Assembly: GCF_901827155.1 (NCBI RefSeq)
Contig: NZ_LR594659.1
Location: 1,426,001 to 1,490,000 of the forward strand
DNA: 64,000 bases
Direction of reading: 5' to 3'
Source: Variovorax sp. PBL-H6
Lineage (GTDB): Bacteria; Pseudomonadota; Gammaproteobacteria; Burkholderiales; Burkholderiaceae_C
Part shown: positions 29,393 to 39,122 of the stretch, in pieces
How positions within the stretch are numbered: the first letter of the stretch is position 1
Layout: each line of letters starts with the position of its first letter
Program-made: the position numbers and the translations under genes
Notes under the pieces: generated by a model
The model's input: the letters and a program-made list of their open reading frames with translations, nothing else
The model's database searches: none
Told to the model about the DNA's origin: nothing

Positions 29393-30124
29393 ATGAGCAG
29401 CACCCATTTTGGCTTCGAGACGGTCGAGGAAGGCGACAAGGCACGGCGCGTGCGCGGCGTGTTCGATTCGGTCGCCAACCGCTATGACCTGATGAACGAC
29501 CTGATGTCGGGTGGACTGCACCGCGCCTGGAAAGCCTACACCGTGATGGTCGCGAACCTCGGGGAGGGATCGAAGGTGCTGGACATCGCAGGCGGTACCG
29601 GCGATCTCGCCCTGGCCTTCGCGAAGAAGGTGGGCGCCAGCGGCGAGGTGATCCACACCGACATCAACGAGGCCATGCTGCGCACCGGCCGCGACCGGCT
29701 GCTCGACGCCGGCGTCGCGCTGCCCACGCTGGTCTGCGATGCCGAGAAGCTGCCCTTTCCGGACAATCATTTCGATCTCGTGAGCGTCGCCTTCGGCCTG
29801 CGCAACATGACGCACAAGGACCTTGCGCTCAAGGAGATGAACCGGGTGCTCAAGCCGCACGGCAAGCTGCTGGTGCTCGAGTTCTCCAAGGTCGCCAAGC
29901 CCTTGTCGAAGGTCTACGACTGGTACTCCTTCAGCGTGCTGCCGCGACTGGGCAAGGTGGTGGCAGGCGACGACGCGAGCTACCGCTACCTGGCCGAATC
30001 GATCCGGATGCACCCCTCTCAGGAGGAGCTCAAGACCCTCATGAAAGAGGGCGGTTTCGGACATGTGGACTATCACAACATGACTGGGGGCGTCGTCGCC
30101 CTGCATGTTGGAATCAAGTGCTGA
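29393..30124 (+). CDS. ubiE: Ubiquinone/menaquinone C-methyltransferase
   Basis: 243 residues from ATG 29393 ([20 protein letters not shown], the normal UbiE start). The SAM-binding motif is [16 protein letters not shown] near 62, with [13 protein letters not shown] upstream and [13 protein letters not shown] typical of UbiE near 135. It methylates the C2 position of the demethylated quinol ring. It is the first of four genes (ubiE, Tim44-like, ubiJ, ubiB). Confidence 0.97.
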   Translation: MSSTHFGFETVEEGDKARRVRGVFDSVANRYDLMNDLMSGGLHRAWKAYTVMVANLGEGSKVLDIAGGTGDLALAFAKKVGASGEVIHTDINEAMLRTGRDRLLDAGVALPTLVCDAEKLPFPDNHFDLVSVAFGLRNMTHKDLALKEMNRVLKPHGKLLVLEFSKVAKPLSKVYDWYSFSVLPRLGKVVAGDDASYRYLAESIRMHPSQEELKTLMKEGGFGHVDYHNMTGGVVALHVGIKC

Positions 30125-30162
30125 TGATCAGAAGAGATTTCTTTGCCGTTCGAGGAGACGTC

Positions 30163-31206
30163 ATGAAAAGTTTGTTGTCCGTTTTGTTGGTCTGTGCCCT
30201 GGCCGTCGGAAGCATGGACGCCGATGCACGCCGCCTGGGTGGCGGGAAGTCCTTCGGCAAGCAGTCGGGCAACGTGACGCAGCGTGAGGCCTCGCCGACT
30301 CCGCCAGCCACGCCCGGTGCACCTGCGCAGAGCAACGTGAACAGCGCGGCGGCCAAGCCGGCAACGGCGGCACCCGCTACGGCGCCCAAACGCCCGTGGG
30401 GCGCGATGCTCGGCGGCCTGGCCGCAGGCCTGGGACTGGCATGGCTCGCTCATTCGCTCGGCCTGGGCGCAGCCTTCGGCAACATCTTGTTGATCGCGCT
30501 TCTGGTGCTGGCAGCCGTGGTGGTGTGGCGCATCTTCGCGGCACGTTCGCGCGCCAACGGCGCCCAGCGCGGCGGCGGCTTCGCCTTCCAGGGTGCGGGC
30601 AGTCCTGCAAATCCCGCTTCGCCCGTGCAGTACAGCCCGAACAACGTCGGCAACGACGCGTCGGCCCGTCCCTGGGAGCGCAACTCGGCGGCCTTCGACG
30701 CCAGCCCGGCACAACCCGAACACGCGGCCGACCGCGGCGGCTCGTCGATGGCGGGCGCGGCGGCGGCCAGCGGCGGCAGCCTGATCGGCTCGGCCCTGAG
30801 CGGCGCGCAGTCCTGGGGCATCCCGGTTGGCTTCGACACCGACGGCTTCCTGACCGCGGCCAAGCGCAACTTCGTGACGCTGCAGGACGCCTGGGACCGT
30901 GCCGACATCAACACCCTGCGCTCGATGATGACCGACAGCATGGTCGGCGAGATCCGCCAGCAGTTGGGGGAGCGCGAGGACCACACGGGCGGCCAGGCCA
31001 ACAAGACCGAGGTGGTCATGCTGGACGCCAAGCTGCTGGGCATCGAAGAACTGCCCGATGCCTACCTGGCGAGCGTCGAGTTCTCCGGCATGATCCGCGA
31101 GGACCTTTCCTCTGGCCCGAGCCCCTTCCGCGAGGTCTGGAACATGACCCGGCCGACCAGCGGTTCAAGCGGCTGGCTGGTGGCCGGCGTGCAGGCCCTG
31201 CAGTAG
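30163..31206 (+). CDS. Tim44-like domain membrane protein
   Basis: 347 residues from ATG 30163, where GAGGAG precedes the start and a signal sequence begins (MKSLLSVLLVCALAVGSMDA). An Ala/Pro-rich linker leads to one or two transmembrane segments at about 80-125 (GLGLAWLAHSLGLGAAFGN and ILLIALLVLAAVVVWRI). The C-terminal domain of about 130 residues (from FLTAAKRNFVTLQDAWDRAD) resembles bacterial Tim44/Tim45 proteins. In mitochondria Tim44 tethers Hsp70 to the inner membrane; the bacterial role is not settled. Its place between ubiE and ubiJ is conserved in related genomes, to my recollection. Confidence 0.85.
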   Translation: MKSLLSVLLVCALAVGSMDADARRLGGGKSFGKQSGNVTQREASPTPPATPGAPAQSNVNSAAAKPATAAPATAPKRPWGAMLGGLAAGLGLAWLAHSLGLGAAFGNILLIALLVLAAVVVWRIFAARSRANGAQRGGGFAFQGAGSPANPASPVQYSPNNVGNDASARPWERNSAAFDASPAQPEHAADRGGSSMAGAAAASGGSLIGSALSGAQSWGIPVGFDTDGFLTAAKRNFVTLQDAWDRADINTLRSMMTDSMVGEIRQQLGEREDHTGGQANKTEVVMLDAKLLGIEELPDAYLASVEFSGMIREDLSSGPSPFREVWNMTRPTSGSSGWLVAGVQALQ

Positions 31207-31252
31207 GCACCTGACGCTTCGAAGCCGGTCGCAAGACCGGGATAATGGGGAC

Positions 31253-31807
31253 ATGGTCACACCATCGTCCCCTTTTTCTTTTCTCGACGATTTCATCAAC
31301 CGCGTCGGCAGCCGCCTGCAGCCGCCGGGCTGGGTGATTCACGAGGTCCAGCATCGCGCGGTGCTCTTCCTTAATCACGTGCTGCAGCAGGAGCCCGAGG
31401 CGCAGCAGCGCCTGGCGCGCCAGCAGGGCAGGGTGGTCGAATTCGAATGGCGATTCGTGACCATGAAGGTTGTCGCCACGCCGGCCGGCCTGCTCGACCT
31501 GGCACCCGAGGGCGCGGTGCCCGAGCTCATGCTGGTGCTGGCCGAGACCTCGCCGTTCGGTTTGGCGCGGGCCGCCGCGCGCGGCGAGAAACCGGCGGTG
31601 CGCATCGAGGGCGACGTGCAGCTGGCCGCCGAGGTCAACTGGCTGGTCGATCATGTGCGCTGGGACGTGGAGGACGACCTGGCGCGCCTGATCGGCGATG
31701 TGCCGGCCCACACCATCGCCAACGGCGCGCGGCGCGTCGTGGAGGGACTGCGGCAATTCGTCGGTGAGCGCGGAGGCAAGCCCGCCGGCTCCGCAGGCGC
31801 CGAATGA
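31253..31807 (+). CDS. ubiJ: Ubiquinone biosynthesis accessory factor, SCP2 domain
   Basis: 184 residues with an SCP2-like lipid-binding domain over roughly the first 110 residues (hydrophobic patches around [11 protein letters not shown] and [16 protein letters not shown]) and a helical C terminus. UbiJ holds hydrophobic ubiquinone intermediates in the Ubi metabolon. The assignment depends strongly on context: it follows ubiE and overlaps ubiB by 4 bases, as in E. coli ubiE-ubiJ-ubiB. Confidence 0.88.
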   Translation: MVTPSSPFSFLDDFINRVGSRLQPPGWVIHEVQHRAVLFLNHVLQQEPEAQQRLARQQGRVVEFEWRFVTMKVVATPAGLLDLAPEGAVPELMLVLAETSPFGLARAAARGEKPAVRIEGDVQLAAEVNWLVDHVRWDVEDDLARLIGDVPAHTIANGARRVVEGLRQFVGERGGKPAGSAGAE

Positions 31808-33369
31808 GGCGCTTCTACCGCGGCGTCTTCATCGTCCTGGTCGCGCTGCGCTACGGGCTCGACGAACTCGTCCTCACCAGCTTCCAGAAGCCCTGGCTGC
31901 GTGTGCTGGCGCGCATCGTATCCGTCGGCCGCAAGCTCGATGCACCCCGTGGCCAGCGCCTGCGCGAGGCGCTGGAAAGCCTCGGACCGATCTTCGTCAA
32001 ATTCGGGCAGGTGCTGTCGACGCGACGCGACCTGCTGCCGGCGGACATTGCCGATGAACTGGCCTGGCTGCAGGACCGCGTGCCGCCCTTCGACTCGAGG
32101 ATCGCGATCGCCACGATCGAGCGCGCTTTCCGCCGGCCAGTGGGAGAGGTCTTCGTCGACTTCGACCCGACGCCTGTGGCCAGCGCCTCCATCGCGCAGG
32201 TGCACTTCGCCACCCTGCGCGAACCCGGCGGAGCGATCCGAGAGGTCGCCGTCAAGGTGCTGCGGCCCGGCATGCGCAACGTGATCGACAAGGATCTCGA
32301 GCTGATGGCCATGGTGGCCGCGTGGGTCGGGAACTTGTCCAGCGACGCCAAGCGCCTCAAGCCGCGCGAAGTCGTGGCCGAGTTCGACAAGTACCTGCAC
32401 GACGAGCTCGACCTGGTGCGCGAGGCCGCCAACGCGGCGCAGTTGCGGCGCAACATGACCCAGCTCGACCTGGTGATGATCCCGGAGATGTTCTGGGACT
32501 TCTGCCATCCCGAAGTGATCGTGATGGAGCGCATGAAGGGCGTGCCGATCGCGCAACTCGACCGGCTGCGCACTGCCGGCGTCGACATCCCGAAGCTGGC
32601 GCGCGACGGCGTCACGATCTTCTTCACGCAGGTGTTCCGCGACGGCTTCTTCCATGCCGACATGCACCCCGGCAACATCCAGGTCAGCCTGGAGCCGGCC
32701 ACCTTCGGTCGCTACATTTCGCTGGACTTCGGCATCGTCGGCACGCTGACCGAGTCCGACAAGGAGTACCTGGCGCAGAACTTCGCCGCTTTCTTCCGGC
32801 GCGACTACAAGCGCGTGGCGGAGCTGCACCTCGAGAGCGGTTGGGTACCCGGGGGCACGCGCATCGACGAACTGGAGGCCGCGATCCGCACCGTGTGCGA
32901 GCCCTATTTCGATCGCCCGCTCAAGGAAATCTCGCTAGGCATGGTGCTGATGCGCCTGTTCCAGACCTCGCGCCGCTTTCACGTCGAGATCCAGCCGCAG
33001 CTGGTATTGCTGCAGAAGACCTTGCTCAACATCGAGGGCCTGGGCCGGCAGCTCGACCCGGAGCTGGACCTGTGGCATACCGCCAGGCCTTTCCTGGAGA
33101 AATGGATGAGCGACCAGATCGGCCCGCGCAAGCTGCTGGAGCAACTGCGCGCCGAAGCGCCGCGCTACGCCAAGCTGCTGCCGCAACTGCCTCGGCTCAT
33201 GCACGACTTCCTCGAAAATCGGCCTGCTGACCACCGACGCGAACTGCTGGAGCTGCTGGCCGCTCAAAAGCGGACCAATCGGCTCCTGCAGGCCATCATC
33301 TACGGTGGCATAGGTTTTGTATTGGGGTTGCTCGCGATGCAGGTGCTGGTGCGCGTGCGTCTGTTCTGA
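31804..33369 (+). CDS. ubiB: Ubiquinone biosynthesis regulatory kinase-like protein
   Basis: 521 residues. ABC1/ADCK-type kinase-like fold: [14 protein letters not shown] is the KxGQ motif near 66, ASIAQVHFA the Ala-rich nucleotide loop near 130, VAVKVLRP contains the Lys, HADMHPGN the catalytic loop near 282 and LDFGIVG the DFG. Two C-terminal transmembrane segments anchor it (last about 30 residues, [20 protein letters not shown]). UbiB ATPase activity promotes extraction of ubiquinone precursors from the membrane. Confidence 0.97.
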   Translation: MRRFYRGVFIVLVALRYGLDELVLTSFQKPWLRVLARIVSVGRKLDAPRGQRLREALESLGPIFVKFGQVLSTRRDLLPADIADELAWLQDRVPPFDSRIAIATIERAFRRPVGEVFVDFDPTPVASASIAQVHFATLREPGGAIREVAVKVLRPGMRNVIDKDLELMAMVAAWVGNLSSDAKRLKPREVVAEFDKYLHDELDLVREAANAAQLRRNMTQLDLVMIPEMFWDFCHPEVIVMERMKGVPIAQLDRLRTAGVDIPKLARDGVTIFFTQVFRDGFFHADMHPGNIQVSLEPATFGRYISLDFGIVGTLTESDKEYLAQNFAAFFRRDYKRVAELHLESGWVPGGTRIDELEAAIRTVCEPYFDRPLKEISLGMVLMRLFQTSRRFHVEIQPQLVLLQKTLLNIEGLGRQLDPELDLWHTARPFLEKWMSDQIGPRKLLEQLRAEAPRYAKLLPQLPRLMHDFLENRPADHRRELLELLAAQKRTNRLLQAIIYGGIGFVLGLLAMQVLVRVRLF

Positions 33370-33385
33370 ATAGGAGGATTCCGCC

Positions 33386-34834
33386 GTGCTGCTGACCCTG
33401 GTCATCGTCTACCTGCTCGTCACGATCGCCATTGGCCTGTACGCCGCCAGGCGCGTGAAGAACACCACCGACTTCGCGATCGCCGGGCGGCACCTGCCGC
33501 TTTACATGATCGTGACCACGACCTTCGCCACCTGGTTCGGTTCCGAGACCGTTCTTGGTATTCCCGCCAAGTTCATCGAGGGCGGGCTGCACGGCGTGAT
33601 CGAGGACCCCTTCGGCGCCGGCACGTGCCTGATCCTGGTCGGCCTGTTCTTTGCCGGCAAGCTCTACCGCATGACGCTGCTCACCATCAGCGATTACTAC
33701 CGCGAGCGCTTCGGCCGCACCATCGAGGTCGCCTGTTCGCTGATCATCATGCTGAGCTACCTGGGCTGGGTCTCGGCGCAGGTCACGGCGCTGGGGCTGG
33801 TGTTCAACCTGCTGTCGGGCGGCGTCGTCAGCATCCCGGCGGGCATGGTCATCGGCGTGATCTCGATCCTCGCCTACACGCTGTTCGGGGGCATGTGGTC
33901 CGTGGCGGTGACCGACTTCATCCAGATGATCATCCTGGTGCTCGGCTTGGCGGTCATTGCGATGTTTGCAGGCGACATGGCTGGCGGCGCCGAGAAGGTG
34001 GTGGCCTTGGCGGCCAGCAAGGACCTGTTCCGCTTCTGGCCCGAGCCGAGCTGGAAAGACATCATCTTCTTCTTCGCCGCAGCCATCACCATGATGCTGG
34101 GCTCGATCCCGCAGCAGGACGTGTTCCAGCGCGTCATGTCGGCCAACAGCGTCAAGGCCTCGACCCGCGGGCCTGTGATCGGCGGCGTCGCCTACATCCT
34201 GTTCGCCTTCGTGCCCATGTTCCTGGTGGCCAGCGCGCTGCTCATCATGCCGGAGCAGACCGCCACGCTGCTCAAGGACGATCCGCAGAAGGTGCTGCCC
34301 ACTCTGGTGCTGGAGAAGATGCCGTTCGTGATGCAGGTGTTCTTCTTCGGCGCGCTGCTGTCGGCCATCAAGTCCACCGCGTCGGCCACCCTGCTGGCGC
34401 CCAGCGTCACGTTCACCGAGAACATCTGGCGCCAGTTCCGCCCGGCTGGCACCGACCGCGAGAACCTGCTGACCATGCGCATCACGGTGCTGGTGTTCAG
34501 CGCCGCGGTGCTCGCCTATGCGATTCGCATGCAGGGCACGCCCATCTACGAACTGGTCTCGGGCGCCTACCAGGTGCCGCTGGTGGGCGCCTTCGTGCCG
34601 CTGGTCTGCGGCCTGTATTGGCAGCGGGCGACCACCCAGGGCGCGGTGGCCTCGGTGGTGCTCGGCATCGGAGTCTGGCTGCTGTTCCTCGCCATGCCTT
34701 GGGGCGAGGAGTTCCCGGCCCAGCTTGCCGGCGTGCTGGCTTCCTTTGCGGGCATGTTCACGGGCTCGCTGGCGCCCCAGTGGGTGGCCAACCGGCGTAC
34801 GCCGCACCGGCCACTGGCGATCGATCCCGCTTGA
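33386..34834 (+). CDS. Sodium:solute symporter (SSS family)
   Basis: 482 residues from a GTG at 33386 with an exceptional ribosome site (TAGGAGG). About thirteen transmembrane helices. SSS signatures: ATWFGSETVLGIPAKFIEGG near 50 and the SxxA/TxxSAxASATLLAP region near 330 (LLSAIKSTASATLLAP). It imports an organic solute with Na+; the substrate is unclear (proline, pantothenate and carboxylates are all within the family). It follows ubiB by 16 bases but is functionally distinct. Confidence 0.9.
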   Translation: MLLTLVIVYLLVTIAIGLYAARRVKNTTDFAIAGRHLPLYMIVTTTFATWFGSETVLGIPAKFIEGGLHGVIEDPFGAGTCLILVGLFFAGKLYRMTLLTISDYYRERFGRTIEVACSLIIMLSYLGWVSAQVTALGLVFNLLSGGVVSIPAGMVIGVISILAYTLFGGMWSVAVTDFIQMIILVLGLAVIAMFAGDMAGGAEKVVALAASKDLFRFWPEPSWKDIIFFFAAAITMMLGSIPQQDVFQRVMSANSVKASTRGPVIGGVAYILFAFVPMFLVASALLIMPEQTATLLKDDPQKVLPTLVLEKMPFVMQVFFFGALLSAIKSTASATLLAPSVTFTENIWRQFRPAGTDRENLLTMRITVLVFSAAVLAYAIRMQGTPIYELVSGAYQVPLVGAFVPLVCGLYWQRATTQGAVASVVLGIGVWLLFLAMPWGEEFPAQLAGVLASFAGMFTGSLAPQWVANRRTPHRPLAIDPA

Positions 34835-34909
34835 AAAAGGTGTGAATTACACCTCGTGAGTCGGGCGTGGAGGCCGAAGGGCAACCTTCTTGCACTCTCC
34901 ATGCCAACC

Positions 34910-34915
34910 TATAAT
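34910..34915 (+). promoter_or_regulatory. -10 box upstream of the FmdB-DUF502-aspS genes
   Basis: A perfect TATAAT, 47 bases before the ATG at 34962. Possible -35 elements (TTCTTG at a 17-base spacer, TTGCAC at 14) are weak. It lies in the only gap (34835-34961) before this gene group. Confidence 0.55.
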
Positions 34916-34961
34916 CAAAGGCTTTGCGAGCGGCCGCCGGCCGCTTTCTCCCCTCCTACCC

Positions 34962-35315
34962 ATGCCTATCTACGCCTACAAGTGCAGCGCCTGCGGCTTT
35001 GCCAAGGACGTGCTGCAGAAATTGTCCGATGCACCGCTGACGGAGTGCCTGCAATGCGGCGCCAGCGCATTCAGCAAGCAGGTCACCGCCGCCGGCTTTC
35101 AGCTGAAGGGTTCGGGCTGGTACGTGACCGACTTCCGTGATGGCGGCGGCAAGAAGGCGGCCGAGAAGGCCAATGGCGACAGGGAGACGAGCGCACCGGC
35201 CGAGGGCGCTCCCGCCTCGACCGGGGCGGCTGACGCGCCCGCGCCGGCCGCGTCGCCTACCGCGGCGCCGGCGCCGTCGCCCGCAGCTGCGCCAGCCGCC
35301 TCCAAGGGCGACTGA
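34962..35315 (+). CDS. FmdB-family zinc ribbon protein
   Basis: 117 residues. The N-terminal zinc ribbon MPIYAYKCSACG...CLQCGAS carries two CxxC knuckles (about 8-11 and 31-34). The remainder is a low-complexity Ala/Pro tail of about 50 residues. The family is named from FmdB of methylotrophs, where a regulatory role was suggested; the function in this lineage is unknown. Start at ATG 34962, the canonical FmdB start. It precedes DUF502 and aspS. Confidence 0.9.
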   Translation: MPIYAYKCSACGFAKDVLQKLSDAPLTECLQCGASAFSKQVTAAGFQLKGSGWYVTDFRDGGGKKAAEKANGDRETSAPAEGAPASTGAADAPAPAASPTAAPAPSPAAAPAASKGD

Positions 35316-35340
35316 GAGCCACGTCGCCACGCCCAACGCC

Positions 35341-35961
35341 ATGCTCGCCCTGCGCAAATGGTTGCTGTCCGGCCTGCTGGTCATCGTGCCGCTGGTCATC
35401 ACGTTGGGCGTTCTGAACTGGATCATCGGCACGCTGGACCAAACGTTGTGGCTGCTGCCCGAGCACTGGCAGCAGTGGCTCACCGATCACAAGGTGCGCG
35501 GGCTGGGCGTGCTGTTGACGCTGGCGATCCTGCTGGTCGTCGGCGCGACTGCAAGCAACTTCATCGGCAAGCGCCTGCTGGGCTGGGGCGACGCGGTGGT
35601 GCGCCGCATCCCGGTGGTGCGCTCGATCTATTCGAGCGTCAAGCAGGTGTCGGACACCCTGTTCTCCGAGAATGGCAATGCCTTCCGCACCGCGGTGCTG
35701 GTGCAGTGGCCGCGCGACGGCTCCTGGACCATTGCCTTCGTGACCGGCGCCCCTGGCGGCGAAGTGCTCTCGGAACTTGGCGGTGGCGACTACCTGAGCG
35801 TCTACGTGCCCACGACGCCCAACCCGACAGGCGGCTACTTCGTGATGCTCAGGCGCACCGACTGCATCGAACTCAGGATGAGCGTGGACGACGCGCTCAA
35901 GTACATCGTGTCGATGGGCGTCGTCGTTCCAAACGGCCCTGCGACCATCGCGAACAGATAA
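35341..35961 (+). CDS. DUF502 membrane protein
   Basis: 206 residues. Two N-terminal transmembrane helices (about 7-28 and 56-78) are followed by the conserved RRIPVVRSIYSSVKQVSDTL segment and a soluble C-terminal domain with GGEVLSELGGG and TTPNPTGGYFVM. The family is widespread in proteobacteria with unknown function. The ATG at 35341 is preferred because the frame upstream lies within the fmdB coding sequence. It is 30 bases before aspS. Confidence 0.92.
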   Translation: MLALRKWLLSGLLVIVPLVITLGVLNWIIGTLDQTLWLLPEHWQQWLTDHKVRGLGVLLTLAILLVVGATASNFIGKRLLGWGDAVVRRIPVVRSIYSSVKQVSDTLFSENGNAFRTAVLVQWPRDGSWTIAFVTGAPGGEVLSELGGGDYLSVYVPTTPNPTGGYFVMLRRTDCIELRMSVDDALKYIVSMGVVVPNGPATIANR

Positions 35962-35991
35962 AACACGCGCTCGACGGCGCCGGAATCCTTT

Positions 35992-37797
35992 ATGGCCATG
36001 CGTACACACTATTGCGGTCTCGTGACCGAAGCCCTGCTGGGCCAAACCGTCACCCTGTCGGGCTGGGTCAACCGCCGCCGCGATCATGGCGGCGTGATAT
36101 TCATCGACCTGCGCGACCGCGAAGGTTATGTCCAGGTGGTGTGCGACCCCGACCGCGCAGCCACTTTCGCGACCGCCGAAGGGCTGCGCAACGAGTTCTG
36201 CGTACAGGTCACGGGCCTGGTTCGCGCGCGCCCCGAGGGCACGGTCAACGAGAACCTCAAGAGCGGCAAGATCGAGGTGCTCAGTCATGAGTTGAAGGTC
36301 ATCAACCCTTCGGTGACGCCCCCGTTCCAGCTCGACGACGACAATCTCTCCGAGACTACCCGCCTCACGCACCGCGTGCTGGACCTGCGCCGTCCGGCCA
36401 TGCAGCGCAACATGATGCTGCGCTACAAGGTCACGATGGAGGTGCGCAAGTTCCTCGACGCCAACGGCTTCATCGACATCGAGACGCCGATGCTCGGCAA
36501 GTCGACGCCGGAGGGCGCGCGCGACTACCTGGTGCCAAGCCGGGTGCACGACGGCAGCTTCTTCGCACTGCCGCAGTCGCCCCAGCTCTTCAAGCAGCTC
36601 TTGATGGTGTCCGGCTTCGACCGCTACTACCAGATCGTCAAGTGCTTCCGCGACGAGGACCTGCGTGCCGACCGCCAGCCCGAGTTCACACAGATCGACA
36701 TCGAGACCTCCTTCATGGCCGAGGAGGAGATCCGCGAGATGTTCGAAGGCATGATCCGCAAGGTGTTCCGCGCCGCGGCGGAAGTCGAGCTGCCGCCCTT
36801 CCCGGTCATGAGCTATGCGGACGCGATGTTCAAGTACGGCTCCGACAAGCCCGACCTGCGCGTGAAGCTGGAGTTCACCGAGCTCACCGACGTGATGCGC
36901 AATGTCGAGTTCAAGGTCTTCGCGCAGGCGGCCGGAATGACGGGCGGCCGCGTGGTCGCGCTGCGCGTCCCCAGCGGCGGTGCCGAGGGCGGCCTCTCGC
37001 GCGGCGACATCGATGCCTACACAGAGTTCGTCAAGATCTACGGCGCCAAGGGCTTGGCCTACATCAAGGTCAACGACGCGGCGCAAGGGCGCGAGGGCCT
37101 GCAGAGCCCGATCGTCAAGAACCTCAGCGACGCCTCGCTGGCCGAGATCATTGCGCGCACCGGCGCACGCAACGGCGACATCCTGTTCTTCGGCGCGGAC
37201 AAGGAGAAGATCGTCAACGACGCCATCGGCGCGCTTCGCGTGAAGATCGGTCACAGCGCCTTCGGCCGCAAGAACGGCCTGTTCGAAGAGCGCTGGTCGC
37301 CGTTGTGGGTGGTCGACTTCCCGATGTTCGAGTTCGATGAGGAAGGCCAACGCTGGTCGGCCGTGCACCACCCGTTCACCTCGCCCAAGGACGGCCACGA
37401 GGATCTCATGGACACCGCGCCCGAGAAGTGCATCGCCAAGGCGTACGACATGGTGCTCAACGGCATCGAAATGGGCGGCGGCTCCGTGCGTATCCACCGT
37501 GAGGAGGTGCAGAGCAAGGTGTTCCGCGCCCTCAAGATCAGCGCGGAAGACGCGCAAAACAAGTTCGGATTTCTGTTGGACGCGCTGCAGTACGGAGCTC
37601 CGCCGCATGGCGGCATCGCCATCGGCCTCGATCGGCTGGTGATGCTGATGACCGGCGCCGAATCCATCCGCGACGTGATCGCATTCCCCAAGACCCAGCG
37701 CGCGCAGGACCTGCTGACGCAGGCGCCGAGCCCGGTCGACGAGAAGCAGCTGCGCGAGCTGCACATCCGCTTGCGCAACCCCCAGCCCGCCGCATGA
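35992..37797 (+). CDS. aspS: Aspartyl-tRNA synthetase
   Basis: 601 residues. An N-terminal OB anticodon-binding domain ([20 protein letters not shown]), class II core with motif 2 near 217 ([19 protein letters not shown]) and motif 3 [15 protein letters not shown] near 540, and the bacterial GAD insertion between them (about 290-410). Betaproteobacterial AspRS is often non-discriminating and charges tRNA-Asn as well when gatCAB is present; the residues that decide this were not analysed. Cytosolic. Confidence 0.97.
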   Translation: MAMRTHYCGLVTEALLGQTVTLSGWVNRRRDHGGVIFIDLRDREGYVQVVCDPDRAATFATAEGLRNEFCVQVTGLVRARPEGTVNENLKSGKIEVLSHELKVINPSVTPPFQLDDDNLSETTRLTHRVLDLRRPAMQRNMMLRYKVTMEVRKFLDANGFIDIETPMLGKSTPEGARDYLVPSRVHDGSFFALPQSPQLFKQLLMVSGFDRYYQIVKCFRDEDLRADRQPEFTQIDIETSFMAEEEIREMFEGMIRKVFRAAAEVELPPFPVMSYADAMFKYGSDKPDLRVKLEFTELTDVMRNVEFKVFAQAAGMTGGRVVALRVPSGGAEGGLSRGDIDAYTEFVKIYGAKGLAYIKVNDAAQGREGLQSPIVKNLSDASLAEIIARTGARNGDILFFGADKEKIVNDAIGALRVKIGHSAFGRKNGLFEERWSPLWVVDFPMFEFDEEGQRWSAVHHPFTSPKDGHEDLMDTAPEKCIAKAYDMVLNGIEMGGGSVRIHREEVQSKVFRALKISAEDAQNKFGFLLDALQYGAPPHGGIAIGLDRLVMLMTGAESIRDVIAFPKTQRAQDLLTQAPSPVDEKQLRELHIRLRNPQPAA

Positions 37798-37815
37798 GAG
37801 CCAAGGGGCGCAAGC

Positions 37816-38283
37816 ATGAGCGAGCGGCCCTGGAAGATTCCTGAATCGGTGCTGGTCGTGATCCACACGCCGGCGCTCGAAGTGCTGCTGATCCAACGTG
37901 CCGACGCCGAGGACTTCTGGCAGTCGGTCACCGGCAGCAAGGACGAGGTCGACGAGCCACTGGCGCTCACGGCGGCGCGCGAGGTCGCCGAGGAGACCGG
38001 CATCGACTGCCGCGCGGGAAGCGCGCTGGCCTGCAGTCTGCGCGACTGGCGGCTGCAGAACGTTTACGAAATCTACCCTCGCTGGCGTTCTCGCTATGCC
38101 CCAGGTGTCACCCACAATACCGAGCACCTGTTCGGGCTGTGCGTGCCCGAGCCGGTGACTCCGCGGCTGGAGCCGCGGGAGCACACGGCCTGGCGCTGGC
38201 TGCCCTACCGCGAGGCGGCCGACGCCTGCTTTTCCCCTTCGAATGCAGAAGCGATCCTGCTGCTGCCAGAATTTGCGCAATGA
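37816..38283 (+). CDS. nudB: Dihydroneopterin triphosphate diphosphatase
   Basis: 155 residues. Nudix box GSKDEVDEPLALTAAREVAE followed by ETG, at about 35-58, with the catalytic REVAEE. NudB removes pyrophosphate from dihydroneopterin triphosphate in folate synthesis. folE, which makes that substrate, lies 0.8 kb downstream. The N terminus WKIPESVLVVIHTP and WRWLPYREAADACFSPSNAEAI-type C terminus agree with NudB. The stop overlaps the next ATG (ATGA). Confidence 0.93.
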   Translation: MSERPWKIPESVLVVIHTPALEVLLIQRADAEDFWQSVTGSKDEVDEPLALTAAREVAEETGIDCRAGSALACSLRDWRLQNVYEIYPRWRSRYAPGVTHNTEHLFGLCVPEPVTPRLEPREHTAWRWLPYREAADACFSPSNAEAILLLPEFAQ

Positions 38284-39053
38284 ATTTGCCGAGCAGCACC
38301 TCGAGCGGCAGCAACCTCCGGGTCGCCACTTACAACATCCACAAAGGGGTGCAAGGCATCGGGCCGACGCGGCGCCTTGAGATCCACAACCTGGGCCATG
38401 CCATCGAGCAGCTGGACGCCGACATCGTCTGTCTCCAGGAAGTGCGCAAGATGAACCGCCAGGCCGCCGCCCGCTTCAGGCACTGGCCGGAGCTGCCGCA
38501 AGCCGACTTTCTGGCGCCCGAGGGCTACACCGCAATCTACGAGACCAATGCCATCACGCGACATGGCGAACATGGCAACGCGCTGCTGACGCGATGGCCT
38601 GTGCTGCGCAAGACCCACCAGGACATTTCCGACCACCGCTTCGAGCAGCGCGGCCTGCTGCACGTGGCGATCGAGGTCGAGGGCCGGCCCGTGCATGCGA
38701 TCGTCGTTCACCTGGGACTGATCCGCGGCAGCCGGGTGCGCCAGATCGCCTTGCTGCGCGAGTTCATCGAGCGCGAGATTCCGCCGGGCGAGGCCCTGGT
38801 GGTGGCCGGCGACTTCAACGACTGGGGTGCCCGCATGCGCTACGCGATGAACGCGATGGGACTGCGCGACACCAGCGACCTGCGCGGGCCGCGCACGCTG
38901 ACCTATCCCTCGCGCCTGCCCGTGACGCAGCTCGACTTCATCTACGGCCGGCAGGTCGAGGCGGTGGCGACCACGGTGCCGCGCGGGCCGATTTGGGCGC
39001 GAATGTCCGATCATCTTCCGCTGGTGGCCGATTTCGTGCTATCAAAAAGATAG
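38280..39053 (+). CDS. Endonuclease/exonuclease/phosphatase family protein
   Basis: 257 residues from ATG 38280, which overlaps the nudB stop. EEP-fold motifs are in order: VATYNIHKGVQG near 17, VCLQEVRKMN near 50, VAGDFNDW near 176 and MSDHLPLVADF near 243. All Mg2+ ligands and the catalytic His are present. Family members act on DNA, RNA or phospholipids. In relatives this gene usually precedes a cardiolipin synthase; here folE follows, so the usual neighbour is missing. Confidence 0.9.
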   Translation: MNLPSSTSSGSNLRVATYNIHKGVQGIGPTRRLEIHNLGHAIEQLDADIVCLQEVRKMNRQAAARFRHWPELPQADFLAPEGYTAIYETNAITRHGEHGNALLTRWPVLRKTHQDISDHRFEQRGLLHVAIEVEGRPVHAIVVHLGLIRGSRVRQIALLREFIEREIPPGEALVVAGDFNDWGARMRYAMNAMGLRDTSDLRGPRTLTYPSRLPVTQLDFIYGRQVEAVATTVPRGPIWARMSDHLPLVADFVLSKR

Positions 39054-39122
39054 CCTCCAGGTCAGGCGCACTGCGCGCTGCAGGGGTATTCGCTGCAATT
39101 CATTCACTGTTAGGATGCGCTG

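Noticed and set aside
35257..38280. A 1007-codon open frame on the minus strand across DUF502, aspS and nudB
   Set aside because: Shadow frame opposite well-conserved genes; no domain motifs and no ribosome site.
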